Source: Alphaproteobacteria bacterium UBA2723 (lineage in GTDB: Bacteria; Pseudomonadota; Alphaproteobacteria; RF32; CAG-239). From it: 13,082 nucleotides of DNA. Location: contig DEKL01000082.1 of the NCBI GenBank assembly GCA_002353835.1, positions 388 through 13,469 of the forward strand, read 5' to 3'. The notes below the pieces were generated by a model. It saw only the letters and a list, made by a program, of their open reading frames with translations, did no database searches and had not been told where the DNA came from. Positions 5,010 through 12,989 of this stretch are shown piece after piece; within the stretch, counting starts at the first letter, position 1; every line of letters begins with the position of its first letter. The translations under genes and the position numbers were made by a program.

Positions 5010-7437
5010 CGCCGTGGGTCTCCTTGGCACAACGTACATAATCCTTATAGTACTCGGCTAGACTCTGTTGAACTTGGTAGTTAACCGAACCTTTCGGATA
5101 TTGTCCTTTTTTATTGGCTTTACCTGCCGGAACACCGGTTAAAAGTTCTATACCGTCATCAACCGTATCTATGGCATAAATAGAGAATTTACCGGCTTCA
5201 ACTGCCTCTACCACATCTTCCCGCAGCATAAGGTTAACCACATTTGTCCGCGGAATAATAACACCCTGCTTGCCGGTTAATCCGTTATATTTGCAGACCT
5301 CAAAAAAGCCTTCAATTTTCTCGTTAACCCCGCCGATAGGTTGAATTTCTCCGAATTGGTTAATAGAACCGGTTACGGCTAAAGACTGTTTAATCGGTAA
5401 TCCGGCAATTGCGGAAAGCATACAGTAATATTCGGTAGAAGATGCCGAGTCACCATCAACCCCGCCGTAAGATTGTTCAAAAACGATGGAAGCAGAAAGG
5501 GATAGCGGTGAACGTTTAGCAAAACGATTAGCAATTAAAGACTGCAAAATCAGCACACCTTTAGAGTGTATCGGTCCGCTCATCTCAACTTCGCGCTCAA
5601 TATTGATAAACTCGCCGTGTCCCAAACGAACCTGTGTGGTGATACGTGCCGGTTTACCGAAAGAATTGCGGGTAAAGTTATAAACGACCAAACCGTTAAT
5701 TTGCCCGACACGCTCTCCGGTGACATCCATCAAAATCGTGCCTTTATCTATCTGCTCAAGCATCGCTTGGTTGACACGGTCTGAGCGATAAATCTGCGAT
5801 TTAATAGCCTGCTCAATATGGTTTTTACCGATTTGGCTGGCCTTAGATTTACGCGCCCAATAATCAGCCTCTTTTAAGAGGTCACCGATAGAGGCAATGT
5901 GAGCGGTCAGTTTTTCGGTATCATCCGCCAAACGGGAAGAATATTCAATCACCCGCGCTACCGCTTGTTTATTAAGTGAGCGCAAATTCTTCTTTTTGGA
6001 AAGTGAGCCGATAAGTTTGGCATATTCAATTTCATTTTCTTCGGTACGGTCTATTACACCGCCGAAATCCGCCTCAACCTTGAAATAATCCTTAAAATCC
6101 GAATCACGTTCGCTCAAAAGTTCATAGAGCTCGGAATCTCCGGTCATAATCACCTTTACATCCAACGGGATAGGTTGCGGATCTAATGAAATGGTTGAAA
6201 AGCTGGTATCTTCAGACGGGGCTTCAATTTTAATTTCTTTTGAGGCAAGCGCTCGTTTTAAGGAATCCCAAGAATACGGTTGCAACAAAAGTTTGCGCGC
6301 ATCAATCAAAAGAAAACCACCGTTAGCACGGTGTAACGCGCCACCCTTTATTAAGGAAAAATCGGTAATTAACGCACCGAATTGTTGTATGCGTTCAACT
6401 TTTCCGACGAGATTTCCCTGTGTCGGGTGGTCAAGAAGAACAATCGGCGCACCGCTGTCAGGTACATTTTTAACCACAACGTTAACCTTAAACTTGCTGA
6501 ATTTATCTTCTTCCTGCTGACCTTTAAGCTGGCTCAAAAGCCCGAGCATGGAATCATCTTCTTGTTGCGGTTTGGTGTCTTGATCGTAGTTCGGAACATA
6601 GGTGGACATATTATCCAAGATATAGTTGCGAACCATACGCATATAGTCGCTGACTTTTTTGTTTCCCTTATATTTTTTCTGAATTTCCTCCAGCGGTTTT
6701 TTGATGGCATCTTTAACCACTTTATTTTGTAATTTTTTAATTTCCTCGCTTTGCTTTTCTTCCCATTGCGGCGCATTATCCTGATGTGCGGCAATTTCTT
6801 CCTGCATAGCGTTTAAGTCTGCCATAATCTCATTTTTTTCTTCATCGGAAAGCGTATCAAAAACATCCGGACTGATAATTTCGCCGTTTTTCATCGGCGC
6901 AACAACAACCCCCATCGGCATATGCAGAAGTGAAACTTTTTTACCTTTGGCTTTTTTCTGCAAAACTTTGACATAGTCGTTACGTTTTTCCTGATATTTT
7001 TCACGAATAGATTTAAGCTGTTCTTCGTACATCTCATTTTTAACCGCTTCCGGCAGGTCATGCTCTAAGAAATCGGCAAAGTCATCCATAGCTTTGGCAA
7101 AACCGCTTGCTTCACCGGCATTAAAATTAAGCGCAATCGGTTTATGCGGTTCATCAAAATTATAAACATAAACCCAGTCATCCGGTGTGGTACGTTGTTT
7201 ACCTTCTTTTTCAAGGATTCGCTTTACCAAACTGGTTTTACCGGTTCCCTCCGGTCCTAAGCAGAATAAATTATAGCCGCGAGATTTAATGTTGATACCC
7301 AATTCCACCGCACTGATGGCACGGTCTTGCCCCAAAGCGGAAAGCCGTTCTTCCAAATCTGCCGTGGTTGTAAAATCAAACTTTGTTGCATCACATTTGC
7401 GATAAAGTTGCTCAGAAGTTAATTTAGTAATAGCCAT
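5002..7437 (-). CDS. Lon-family ATP-dependent protease (YcbZ/LonC-like, AAA_32 type)
   Basis: An 811-residue cytosolic protein with an AAA+ ATPase and a C-terminal Lon serine-lysine peptidase. Walker A is GPEGTGKT (61-68). Residues ~125-310 are a long charged helical insertion, as in LonC-like members. HRANGGFLLIDA (369-380) is the Walker B region typical of this branch. The protease domain (~560-770) has GDSAS with nucleophile S664 and the partner lysine K707 in GGVNEKIEG, so the catalytic dyad is intact. There is no LonA N-terminal substrate-binding domain; E. coli YcbZ (lonH) is a shorter relative. Start ATG 7437 has only a weak, distant GGGGA. It is divergent from the TPR gene with 71 bp between them. 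The final codons lie in the arm of a palindromic element, so the natural C-terminus may have been altered by insertion. Substrates unknown. Confidence 0.9.
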   Translation of the reverse strand: MAITKLTSEQLYRKCDATKFDFTTTADLEERLSALGQDRAISAVELGINIKSRGYNLFCLGPEGTGKTSLVKRILEKEGKQRTTPDDWVYVYNFDEPHKPIALNFNAGEASGFAKAMDDFADFLEHDLPEAVKNEMYEEQLKSIREKYQEKRNDYVKVLQKKAKGKKVSLLHMPMGVVVAPMKNGEIISPDVFDTLSDEEKNEIMADLNAMQEEIAAHQDNAPQWEEKQSEEIKKLQNKVVKDAIKKPLEEIQKKYKGNKKVSDYMRMVRNYILDNMSTYVPNYDQDTKPQQEDDSMLGLLSQLKGQQEEDKFSKFKVNVVVKNVPDSGAPIVLLDHPTQGNLVGKVERIQQFGALITDFSLIKGGALHRANGGFLLIDARKLLLQPYSWDSLKRALASKEIKIEAPSEDTSFSTISLDPQPIPLDVKVIMTGDSELYELLSERDSDFKDYFKVEADFGGVIDRTEENEIEYAKLIGSLSKKKNLRSLNKQAVARVIEYSSRLADDTEKLTAHIASIGDLLKEADYWARKSKASQIGKNHIEQAIKSQIYRSDRVNQAMLEQIDKGTILMDVTGERVGQINGLVVYNFTRNSFGKPARITTQVRLGHGEFINIEREVEMSGPIHSKGVLILQSLIANRFAKRSPLSLSASIVFEQSYGGVDGDSASSTEYYCMLSAIAGLPIKQSLAVTGSINQFGEIQPIGGVNEKIEGFFEVCKYNGLTGKQGVIIPRTNVVNLMLREDVVEAVEAGKFSIYAIDTVDDGIELLTGVPAGKANKKGQYPKGSVNYQVQQSLAEYYKDYVRCAKETHGAL

Positions 7438-7508
7438 TTCAAAAAATATCCCCTATATAAAATTATAGGCGTAGTATAAGTTTAAAAAGCTAACATTGAG
7501 TAAAGATT

Positions 7509-8906
7509 TTGAAAGTTTTGACAATCATATTGCTGTTTTTTTTAGAAGTGTTGTTACCTTTGGCAATAGCCTTCGGTTTTGTAGCGCGCCTGCGTTTCTT
7601 AGAAAAATATACCTCAAAGAAAAACAACACATTAAAAGAAATCAGAAAAAAAGACTTACCGCTTTTCTATTCAACAGATGCCGTCAAAATAGAAACGTTA
7701 AGAAAATTTTTGCATATAAAACCGCTTAAAGAAACGGTTATCAGCCGTATTGCAGTCAAAGATTTAACGCTTTCCGCCAAATATTTGGAGCGTGCCGTCA
7801 AAAAAGCCCCGCAAAACACAAAGTTACTGCTTTTAGATGCGGAAATTGCTGATTTAAGACACGAACAACGACGCTTTCATCATATCATAGAACACGTTTA
7901 TCTGCCACGTTTTATGTGCCCTCCGCTCAAAGCAAAATTTTGGCATCTGAAAGCCAAAAACGAACTTTTTCAAACCGATATGATGAGCGCTTCCGAACAC
8001 GCCTCCAAAGCACTTAAAGCTTATCAAAAATTAAATTTTGAATACGAAGAAGCCGAAACCTATTTAACCATGGCACAAATTTATCGTATCAGCGGGGTGT
8101 TTGATGTTGCCTTTACCATGTTAAAAGAGGCTGAAAAAATTTATAAAAAGCTCAATTTGTATGCCAAAATTGCCGAAGTGAAAGCCTACTTCGGTTTGTC
8201 CGAAATCGGACGTGAGAATTATAAAGTCGCAACCGAATATCTGGAAAATGCCGAAAAAATATGCCAAAAACACAAGCTTTTCGGAACCCTGGCCGATATT
8301 GAAAACTGGCTCGGTTTAGTCGCTTTTTTAACCAATAAGTATAAACGCGCCGAACAATATTTCACCACCGCTTTAGAAAATGCCGCACATATTCCGACCA
8401 AAACATTTGCCACCGAAATGCTGGCAAGAATTTGCCTAAAAAACAAAGAGCCGGAAAAAGCCTTAAAATTAACCGACCAAGCTTTGCAATATGCCAAAGC
8501 CATGCAACATTACCCGAGCATTTTTGAGAGCCTCTATCTTAAAGCCGAAATTTTCTATTTTGATGAAAATTATCCTGCCTGTCGCGAAATTTTAACCGCA
8601 CTGATAAAAGAAAAAACACCGCCGTCTGCCATATATTACCCGGCAAATGCCTATACTTTGCTGGGCTTAGTGGAATTTCAGGAAAACAACTTAGATATGG
8701 CTTGTACTTTATTTAAACAGGCTCTTGATTTGGAACACAGTAAAAATCGCTTAAAAGGCGCGGCCATAGACTATAATAATTTGGCGGAATTATCGCGTCG
8801 CCAAGGTCTGTTGCCGGAAGCCGAAATTTACTTAAAACAAGCCCTTCACTATGCTGAAGAAATTGAAGATAAAGAGCTCATTAAATACTTAAAATCCAAA
8901 CTCTGA
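7509..8906 (+). CDS. Membrane-anchored tetratricopeptide-repeat protein
   Basis: A 465-residue protein with an N-terminal membrane helix (about residues 3-27, Leu/Ile/Phe-rich and followed by basic residues), then a largely cytosolic or periplasmic helical region. TPR-like helix pairs run from about residue 150 to the end; typical stretches are AETYLTMAQIYRISGVFDVA, YFGLSEIGRENYKVATEYLE, WLGLVAFLTNKYKRAEQYF, and NLAELSRRQGLLPEAEIYLK. TPRs are scaffolds for protein-protein contacts. No ATG lies in frame before the membrane helix and a TGA is at 7497-7499, so a non-ATG start is required; TTG 7509 has GAG 8 bases upstream. It is divergent from the Lon-like gene and followed after 81 bases by another membrane-anchored protein on the same strand. 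Its partner is unknown. Confidence 0.8.
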   Translation: MKVLTIILLFFLEVLLPLAIAFGFVARLRFLEKYTSKKNNTLKEIRKKDLPLFYSTDAVKIETLRKFLHIKPLKETVISRIAVKDLTLSAKYLERAVKKAPQNTKLLLLDAEIADLRHEQRRFHHIIEHVYLPRFMCPPLKAKFWHLKAKNELFQTDMMSASEHASKALKAYQKLNFEYEEAETYLTMAQIYRISGVFDVAFTMLKEAEKIYKKLNLYAKIAEVKAYFGLSEIGRENYKVATEYLENAEKICQKHKLFGTLADIENWLGLVAFLTNKYKRAEQYFTTALENAAHIPTKTFATEMLARICLKNKEPEKALKLTDQALQYAKAMQHYPSIFESLYLKAEIFYFDENYPACREILTALIKEKTPPSAIYYPANAYTLLGLVEFQENNLDMACTLFKQALDLEHSKNRLKGAAIDYNNLAELSRRQGLLPEAEIYLKQALHYAEEIEDKELIKYLKSKL

Positions 8907-8987
8907 TTAAACCAAAAGACACCTTTTAATAATTGGTATTAAGACTATATTTTCCCTTCGTTATGCCATATTAAAAAAGAGGATAAA

Positions 8988-9752
8988 ATGTTTGATATAC
9001 CGATAGCGGGGATAATATGTGCGCTTCCGGTGTTGTTTTTGACAATAATATTCCTGATGTTTTTTGATGTAACCCTTAAATATCGCCGCCAAGACAACAC
9101 GGCAGACATTCCCTTAGAACCTGACCTTGAAGAACTGGAACAAGAACTGGATAAGCTGATTAAAAACAACCAGTTATCCTTTAACAACGAGTTGTTAAAA
9201 GAAGATTTGCAAAATACCGTTTCGCATACGATTGCATTCTATATGACCATCAATAAGAAGAGCTTAAAAGGATTTCACTTTTTTCAGCTCATATTTTCTT
9301 TGATAAAAAACGGCGCGGAAGATAGCAAAATCATCAAAATCATGCGACATTATCTTCCCGAAAGCCCGACCGCACATTTATATACGCTCTTAAAATCCTG
9401 CAAAGAATTTCTAAATATCACCCGAAAAGACGGTAAAGAAAAAGAACTGTTGCGTGACTTAAATCAAAATCGCCTGCGTTCAACCCTAATCTATTTGCAA
9501 AATAAATTAAACCAAACCCTAAACCGGGTATCCCATGTACCGCCTGCCTTACAACAACCGATTATTGATGAAGCGGCACGTTTAGGATTGATATTTGCAT
9601 CTTTCGCACAGTTTTATGACCGCACCGCCACCGAAAAAATTTTAAGATTAGCCGCCAAGATATCGCCGGAATTATATAATTATTGGCACCAAACACCGCA
9701 AGAGGCACATCATTTGCCGCAAACATTACACCGCCTTCCCCGAAGATTGTAA
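8988..9752 (+). CDS. Membrane-anchored helical hypothetical protein
   Basis: A 254-residue protein with one N-terminal membrane helix (about residues 5-27) followed by YRR, consistent with an inner-membrane anchor and a cytoplasmic body by the positive-inside rule. Residues 40-56 are an acidic coiled-coil-like stretch of Glu and Leu. The rest is helical, with a basic, His-rich C-terminus. GAGG ends 5 bases before the ATG. It lies 81 bases after the TPR gene in the same direction with no strong terminator between, so cotranscription is plausible and both may act at the same membrane. I do not recognise a family. Confidence 0.7.
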   Translation: MFDIPIAGIICALPVLFLTIIFLMFFDVTLKYRRQDNTADIPLEPDLEELEQELDKLIKNNQLSFNNELLKEDLQNTVSHTIAFYMTINKKSLKGFHFFQLIFSLIKNGAEDSKIIKIMRHYLPESPTAHLYTLLKSCKEFLNITRKDGKEKELLRDLNQNRLRSTLIYLQNKLNQTLNRVSHVPPALQQPIIDEAARLGLIFASFAQFYDRTATEKILRLAAKISPELYNYWHQTPQEAHHLPQTLHRLPRRL

Positions 9753-9781
9753 AAATAATTTTCTGATTTTTAATTTTTTAC

Positions 9782-9810
9782 TTGTTTTTGTCTATTTTAT
9801 TCTGTATAGT
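9782..9810 (+). promoter_or_regulatory. Candidate sigma-70 promoter of the unrecognised 332-residue gene
   Basis: TTGTTT (9782-9787), a 17-base spacer and TATAGT (9805-9810) lie in a T-rich 108-bp intergenic region. The predicted start near 9817 gives a leader of about 43 nt before ATG 9860. The AGGAG at 9811-9815 would then lie upstream of or at the transcript start and so be of no use for translation. Confidence 0.45.
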
Positions 9811-9859
9811 AGGAGAACCAACTTAAAAATTATGTCAAATCTATCACAATTATATAGTT

Positions 9860-10858
9860 ATGTACAACCACAAAAAGAACGAACCCCTGTTCGTGGAGAT
9901 TTTCATCAAAGTTGATGAGATTCTCAAATTCGCATGTGAAGGCAAGAAGGGTACGTCTTCCTCACGTTGCGAGCTCTTCCGTATTGAAAACTTTTACTTT
10001 ATCTTCTCGTTCGCACGGGAAGGTGAGCAGCGTTCCAGAACGTTGCGCCAGATAAGAAAAAAAGAATTCATGGAAGAAAAACAACGGCTCTTGGCTCTGC
10101 GCCCGCGTCTCGGTTGTGAAAACTGGAAAGATTCCGAGAATAATTACGAACTGAAATGTTACAGCAATTATTCCTGGAAAAAGGTTTTACCGGCCGATAA
10201 ATGCACCTTCATTGAAGACAGCCGCGAAAATATCAACCCCGTGAGGCTGAGATATCTTCAGGCTTTAGAAGATGCGCAGTTCGCAGATAAACCTATCAAT
10301 GCCGCTGTTTCAAAAACATCCAAAAAAACAATTCAACAAGCCGCCAAGCTTTCCGATGAGCTGGGAATTGACTTCAAGAATGTCTGTGCCCTGGGCATGG
10401 ACAAAGACAAACTCCAAGCTTTCAAACAAAGCTATGAACAAGCGATTGCGAGCGCAAAAAAAATGTCAGTAGCCGAACAATATCGGCTCTATACAGGCTT
10501 AAAGCCGACGCATGATCGCTCAGCCAGAAAGGATACCATCATTTCCTTAGGCATAAAATTCTTTGAAGCCGACGTCAAAAGGTTGAATTTGTGTGAATTA
10601 GAGACGGTCCTCGGCAAGACCGTTGAAAACTACAAACAAGAAAGCGTTCAGACCGCTATTAAAAACGGCATTGCCCGTTCCCATGATGAGCGCGAGAGCT
10701 TATACAACCGTATGATTTCAACTTCTCGTGAAGAGAAACGAAAAATCCTAACCGAACTCGGTGTTGACATCAACGCCATAGAGTTAAACCGCTACTCGCT
10801 ATCTCCCATAAAGCACGCCATCGCGGCAACCTTGGGAATTGACATGGAAAAAGTCTGA
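9860..10858 (+). CDS. Unrecognised protein with three internal helical repeats
   Basis: A 332-residue soluble basic protein that I cannot place in a family. Residues 1-65 look like a small alpha/beta or beta-rich domain rich in Phe, Lys and Arg. Residues 60-80 are a charged helix. The C-terminal half contains three similar segments starting LGIDFKNVCALGMDKDKL (168), LGIKFFEADVKRLNLCEL (230), and LGVDINAIELNRYSLSPI (300), each followed by a helix; this pattern recalls short helix-loop-helix repeat proteins. Start ATG 9860 is the only ATG in frame after a stop at 9824, yet no Shine-Dalgarno precedes it. Base composition is richer in G and C, especially at third positions, than that of the genes to its left, and it shares this trait with its convergent neighbour. 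The stop is followed by a strong terminator. Confidence 0.75.
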   Translation: MYNHKKNEPLFVEIFIKVDEILKFACEGKKGTSSSRCELFRIENFYFIFSFAREGEQRSRTLRQIRKKEFMEEKQRLLALRPRLGCENWKDSENNYELKCYSNYSWKKVLPADKCTFIEDSRENINPVRLRYLQALEDAQFADKPINAAVSKTSKKTIQQAAKLSDELGIDFKNVCALGMDKDKLQAFKQSYEQAIASAKKMSVAEQYRLYTGLKPTHDRSARKDTIISLGIKFFEADVKRLNLCELETVLGKTVENYKQESVQTAIKNGIARSHDERESLYNRMISTSREEKRKILTELGVDINAIELNRYSLSPIKHAIAATLGIDMEKV

Positions 10859-10868
10859 AACCAAAAAG

Positions 10869-10901
10869 AAACCCCCGACAACATCACGTTGTCAGGGGTT
10901 T
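10869..10901. terminator. Strong bidirectional intrinsic terminator
   Basis: AAACCCC (10869-10875) pairs with GGGGTTT (10895-10901) and GACAAC (10877-10882) with GTTGTC (10888-10893), with one C-A mismatch between them and a 5-base loop ATCAC. It is A-rich before and T-rich after, and it lies between two convergent stops, so it ends transcripts from both sides. Confidence 0.85.
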
Positions 10902-10915
10902 TCGCTTTTAAAGAC

Positions 10916-12136
10916 TTATTCGCCCTCCTTGAGCAAATTCTCAGTCTTGATGGCCTTCATAACCTCACGATAGGTGTAGGCCGGCTCTTCCTCGGCGCTC
11001 GCTGCCACGATATATGTGACACGTGAACCGCGGAACAAACGCTCTGCAATACTCTGCACGGCATCGGCATCTACCTCATGGATAGAATTGATACGATTGG
11101 TCGTATCATACATACTGCCGCGACCGATAATCTGCCAGGCTGTTTCCAGAGCGAGGTTGTCAGATTTCTCGTACTTGTCCAACTTCTCGGTCATCGCCCA
11201 GTTACGAGCAGATTCCATCACGTTCTCGTTGGCCGGCGAATCACAGATGTGGTTGACAACCGAAACGAACACCTTAGTCAGGTCCTTAGCCGTTGCCTTT
11301 GGCGAAGAGATGGTTGCGCGCATGGTACGGATACCGTAGTATCCTGCGATTTTGAAATCAACCTTAACCTTAGCCCACGGCAAGCGCTGCGTATAGGCGC
11401 TCTCCAGTCTGCTCAGGAACATAGACATCATGACATTCGTTGCCGGGCTGTCATCAATGGTAAGACCTGAAGCATCCCAACCGAACATCAGAGAGGTGTC
11501 ATCTCCTTCCGACACAATCTTTCCGAAACCGCCGGTATAGATGTTGCCATGGTGCTCCTGTTGCTTTGTCCCTGAAGGGATTTCGCCGAAGTACTGCTCA
11601 GCCAGATTCTTAACCGACTTGGCAGAATTACGTGGACCGGCAATCACCAACACAACGTTTGATGCTGTGTAATAGGTGTTGGCAAACGAACGCACATCTT
11701 CCACACTGTAAGAATTCAGCTTGCGCAGATATTCCTCAGTCGGACGAACCAAATCAGCACCGAATGCGGTATGCTTGTAGAGAAGCTTCATCTGCCTGAC
11801 CGGCTTCAAAGAGTTCCTACGCGTTTCCTCGGTAATCCAATTCTGCGCGCGTGTTACAAACGAAGGTGTCACAACTGTTGCGTTAAACACCTCCGACAAC
11901 TTAATCATCAGTTCTTCAAGGTTAGGGCTGACAGCCGTATAGGCGGTCATCGTACCTCCGAAGTAAGGAATAATGCCGGAAGTCTGCAAGAGCAATGTCT
12001 TCTCAAACAAACTGGCAATACCGAGAGAGGGCTCAGAAACGTGCCCGACATTCACAGAAAGGCATCCGGAGAAGCCTGCTGAACGGCTGACGTACATGAC
12101 AGTCAAACCGTTGCTTAACTGATAAGTGTTGTTCAT
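10916..12136 (-). CDS. M16-family (insulinase/MPP-like) peptidase homologue, zinc site lost
   Basis: A 406-residue protein with the two-lobed layout of M16B proteins. The N-terminal lobe (1-~190) begins with LSNGLTVMYV and has SEPSLGIASLFEKTLLLQTS where active members have GxAHxxEHxxFxGT; the C-terminal lobe (~200-400) is of the usual kind. The zinc motif HxxEH is replaced by S42-L-F-E45-K46: both histidines are gone and only the glutamate remains, so hydrolysis by the standard mechanism is not expected. Non-catalytic M16 subunits normally pair with an active one (as in MPP alpha/beta or bacterial two-gene pairs), but no partner is in the window. No signal peptide is seen. There is no Shine-Dalgarno before ATG 12136; the A/T-rich leader is about 72 nt after a good promoter. 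GC content is clearly higher than in the surrounding genes, suggesting different ancestry or high expression. Confidence 0.85.
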   Translation of the reverse strand: MNNTYQLSNGLTVMYVSRSAGFSGCLSVNVGHVSEPSLGIASLFEKTLLLQTSGIIPYFGGTMTAYTAVSPNLEELMIKLSEVFNATVVTPSFVTRAQNWITEETRRNSLKPVRQMKLLYKHTAFGADLVRPTEEYLRKLNSYSVEDVRSFANTYYTASNVVLVIAGPRNSAKSVKNLAEQYFGEIPSGTKQQEHHGNIYTGGFGKIVSEGDDTSLMFGWDASGLTIDDSPATNVMMSMFLSRLESAYTQRLPWAKVKVDFKIAGYYGIRTMRATISSPKATAKDLTKVFVSVVNHICDSPANENVMESARNWAMTEKLDKYEKSDNLALETAWQIIGRGSMYDTTNRINSIHEVDADAVQSIAERLFRGSRVTYIVAASAEEEPAYTYREVMKAIKTENLLKEGE

Positions 12137-12216
12137 AAATTTTAATAAATTAAATGAATTAAAAAAAATAGGAATATGTATAGGTAAAAACCATAAAAAT
12201 CTTAAATAGCAGAACT

Positions 12217-12244
12217 TTTATAAACTTTTTTAAAATTTTGTCAA
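12217..12244 (-). promoter_or_regulatory. Sigma-70 promoter of the M16-like gene
   Basis: On the minus strand, a perfect TTGACA (12244-12239), a 16-base spacer and TATAAA (12222-12217) are present. The predicted start near 12210 leaves a long A/T-rich leader of about 73 nt without a ribosome-binding site. Confidence 0.7.
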
Positions 12245-12299
12245 CCCTGTTTTTTGCACAAAATCAGAAGATACGCCCTTTCCCATTGTTTTATTGTAC

Positions 12300-12324
12300 A
12301 AAAAAAGTCCCACACGGGGACTTT
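12300..12324 (-). terminator. Intrinsic terminator of the Cys-rich membrane-anchored gene
   Basis: Read on the minus strand, AAAGTCCC (12324-12317) pairs with GGGACTTT (12311-12304) around a 5-base loop, and the transcript ends in seven U (12306-12300). It lies 23 bases after the stop at 12348 and upstream of the M16-like gene's promoter, so it insulates the two. Confidence 0.85.
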
Positions 12325-12347
12325 CCTAAAACAAATTTCCGAAAAAA

Positions 12348-12854
12348 TTACTCTAAAGCATAAACATTGGTAACCGCCCAATCATCATTACCCTTAAAGG
12401 AAAGGGTATAAACAACCGTACCTTTACACAAACCAAACCACATAGCATTACAATCAGATTCGGTATAAACCGAAACGTCTGTACTATCCGGAATCGGCTT
12501 AATCTTGGTAACCTTAAAAGAAACCTCTGTCGGTCTTTCGGCATCTTGAGTTTTACCTAAAACAAATGCCGGCACCAATTCACCCTGACAATCGGACAAT
12601 TCCGGTTCCATCGTACATTTAATGGTTCTCTCTATGGCACAAAAGAGCTTATCCTCGGACGAGCAACCGCTGGCTATATCATCCGCCCGATAAACATGGA
12701 CATCCTCAGCCTTTAAGTTTTCCGTTTTCTGCACGGCATCGGCCTGAGCTTTTTCTTTAATGGCCGTATGTTTGGCCTGCATATAAAAAATACCCGTTGC
12801 CGCCAAAGCGAAAATTAAAACAAAAGCAGCAACCAGAACCACTCTCTTAAACAT
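12348..12854 (-). CDS. Membrane-anchored Cys-rich hypothetical protein
   Basis: A 168-residue protein with an N-terminal membrane helix (about residues 5-25, after MFKR), then a short charged coil (29-50) and a small domain with six cysteines (C64, C72, C80, C89, C135, C143). An even number of cysteines after a membrane anchor suggests a periplasmic domain held by disulfides; the topology is inferred. ATG 12854 has AGGAG 7 bases upstream. It is divergent from the prepilin-like gene (136 bp between starts), which raises the possibility of a role near the same envelope machinery, but nothing in the sequence proves this. No family recognised. Confidence 0.75.
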   Translation of the reverse strand: MFKRVVLVAAFVLIFALAATGIFYMQAKHTAIKEKAQADAVQKTENLKAEDVHVYRADDIASGCSSEDKLFCAIERTIKCTMEPELSDCQGELVPAFVLGKTQDAERPTEVSFKVTKIKPIPDSTDVSVYTESDCNAMWFGLCKGTVVYTLSFKGNDDWAVTNVYALE

Positions 12855-12989
12855 TTTTCATCTCCTGAAAAAAAATATCAAAATTTAATAATATCTTTAA
12901 CCTTAATAAATTAAAAAGTATAGAGAAATGTTAAATTTATCACTAAAACAATGGATTTAAAGCCATAAACGAAAAGAAAGGGTAAAAAG

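Noticed and set aside
6382..6794. Frames on both strands within the Lon-like gene
   Set aside because: They overlap the long helical insertion of an intact AAA+ protease and carry no motif or ribosome site.
8914..8927. Possible terminator between the TPR gene and the next membrane-anchored gene
   Set aside because: AAAAG/CTTTT gives only a 5-bp stem with one G-C pair, and no adequate T tract follows, so read-through is more likely.
11016..11470. Plus-strand frames of 107 and 130 codons opposite the M16-like gene
   Set aside because: They are Arg/Ser/Val-rich shadows of a GC-rich gene on the other strand.
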